Source: Leptospira adleri
Lineage (GTDB): Bacteria; Spirochaetota; Leptospiria; Leptospirales; Leptospiraceae
Reading direction: 5' to 3'
DNA: 20,181 nucleotides
NCBI RefSeq assembly: GCF_002811985.1
Contig: NZ_NPDU01000037.1
Coordinates: forward strand, 22,501-42,681
This document shows positions 18,877-20,181 of the stretch, piece by piece. Numbering within the stretch: position 1 is the first letter of the stretch; each line of letters starts with the position of its first letter. The translations under genes and the position numbers were made by a program. The notes beneath the pieces are model-generated. The model worked only from the letters and a program-made list of their open reading frames with translations, was not told where the DNA came from and did no database searches.

Positions 18877-19524
18877 ATGAGGAATCGTAAAAGTAATATT
18901 TTTTCATTGATCCATTCTTGGAATCGTGCAAAACTTGAAGTTATGCAACAGGAAACTCCTTCCGATACGAATTTACTTGGTCAATTTCTTTCACAGTCTC
19001 CGGTCAAGGCTCTGATCGATCGTTATAAATCGGAAAAGGGCAAGGTCCGGAGCTTTATGGAAAAACTTCCGCTCTACGCGAGCGGATTGAAGGGAACCGA
19101 ATTTCAAAACGCGGATTCTCTTTTGCGGAAAGAACTTGCCTCAAAAATTTCTCATCTGAAAGAGCCTTTGAGAAGATTGGAGGAGGCCTTTGTTTCCGCG
19201 AGAAAAATGGATCTGATCGGAAGCAGTGAAATCGCGGTGGTTCTCGTCGACAAACTTACAAATGCGATTCAGTCGGCGGGATACGGACTTACCGGTCTCG
19301 GTTCCGGACTCAAAGCCACGCAGGAAGAATTGGAAAAACTCGCAGAGTTCGATTTTTCCCTTTTTAAAGAAGTGGAAGGAATCGAAACCAAAATTCAATC
19401 CTTGAAATTGACGGCGGAATCGTCCGTTGAGGAAGTTCGTAATTTGATAAGCGAAATCCGAATCGCTCTAGACGGATTGGAAAATGCGTTTCGTTCCCGT
19501 AAGGATTTGTTTACGAAACTCTGA
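18877..19524 (+). CDS. Helical protein of unknown function, partner of the SPFH gene
   Basis: I do not recognise this 215-residue protein. It has no signal peptide or membrane helix and is dominated by amphipathic, charged helices. Stretches about 80-112, 140-155 and 160-210 are likely coiled coils, interrupted by a small glycine-rich turn (SAGYGLTGLGSGLK, 133-146). AGAGG directly touches the ATG at 18877, too close for normal initiation. Met23 (ATG at 18943, opening MQQETPSDTNLLG) is therefore a serious alternative start. It is followed after 96 bp by the SPFH-domain gene on the same strand. Coiled-coil proteins next to SPFH genes occur in membrane-stress loci such as B. subtilis ydjF-I with PspA, but I see no specific PspA signature here, so that link is only a suggestion. 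Confidence 0.72.
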   Translation: MRNRKSNIFSLIHSWNRAKLEVMQQETPSDTNLLGQFLSQSPVKALIDRYKSEKGKVRSFMEKLPLYASGLKGTEFQNADSLLRKELASKISHLKEPLRRLEEAFVSARKMDLIGSSEIAVVLVDKLTNAIQSAGYGLTGLGSGLKATQEELEKLAEFDFSLFKEVEGIETKIQSLKLTAESSVEEVRNLISEIRIALDGLENAFRSRKDLFTKL

Positions 19525-19620
19525 TCGAATTCCAAAGGTCATATTGGATTGAAAGAATCCTGAAAAATCCCGCGTCTACAAACGCGAATCGAAATCTTAA
19601 ATAATTAAAAGGAATAAATC

Positions 19621-20181
<561 letters not shown>

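Overview
The window looks like chromosomal DNA of a spirochaete, almost certainly a Leptospira. The reasons are the EF-G sequence with its NKLD variant G4 motif, the DUF1566 lipoprotein, the three large membrane proteins of a putative glycosyltransferase type I know from Leptospira genomes, the phenylalanine/lysine-rich membrane proteins and the moderate GC content (low to mid 40s by eye). I cannot name the species. No rRNA, tRNA, CRISPR array, insertion sequence or prophage gene was recognised.

Left part (1-7544). The 5' two thirds of this part hold housekeeping and metabolic genes. A partial fusA (EF-G) runs off the left edge on the minus strand. It is divergent from a TrkH/KtrB-type K+ channel subunit. 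Next comes a promoter with A/T-rich repeats driving a VapBC toxin-antitoxin pair, whose toxin starts at a TTG overlapping the antitoxin stop. Only 42 bp later follow eutB and eutC, the two subunits of B12-dependent ethanolamine ammonia-lyase, 3 bp apart. No microcompartment, transporter or reactivase gene is visible. Then come a UbiA-family prenyl-phosphate phosphoribosyltransferase-like protein, a non-coding stretch with a perfect 14-bp inverted repeat, and a membrane-anchored TlpA-like thioredoxin.

Middle (7776-9997). A secreted lipoprotein with two tandem DUF1566 domains is followed by a soluble protein I do not recognise. The latter ends in a 4-bp tail-to-tail overlap with the next gene.

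Right-middle (9994-18672) is the most interesting part: a probable cell-surface glycan or lipid modification locus. It holds three divergent paralogous multi-pass membrane proteins with GT-C-like topology (conserved Asp in the first loop, WFRLE, ILGxRY/F, APNDG and GxRY/F motifs), two acyltransferase-3 (OafA-like) proteins, and a small type I signal peptidase. One acyltransferase is on the opposite strand. The UbiA-like protein 3 kb upstream would make a polyprenyl-phosphate-linked pentose, a type of donor GT-C enzymes use, so a functional link is possible but is only an inference.

Right end (18877-20181). A helical protein of unknown function is followed, on the same strand, by the start of an SPFH-domain protein (YdjI / 'virion core' type), which runs off the right edge.
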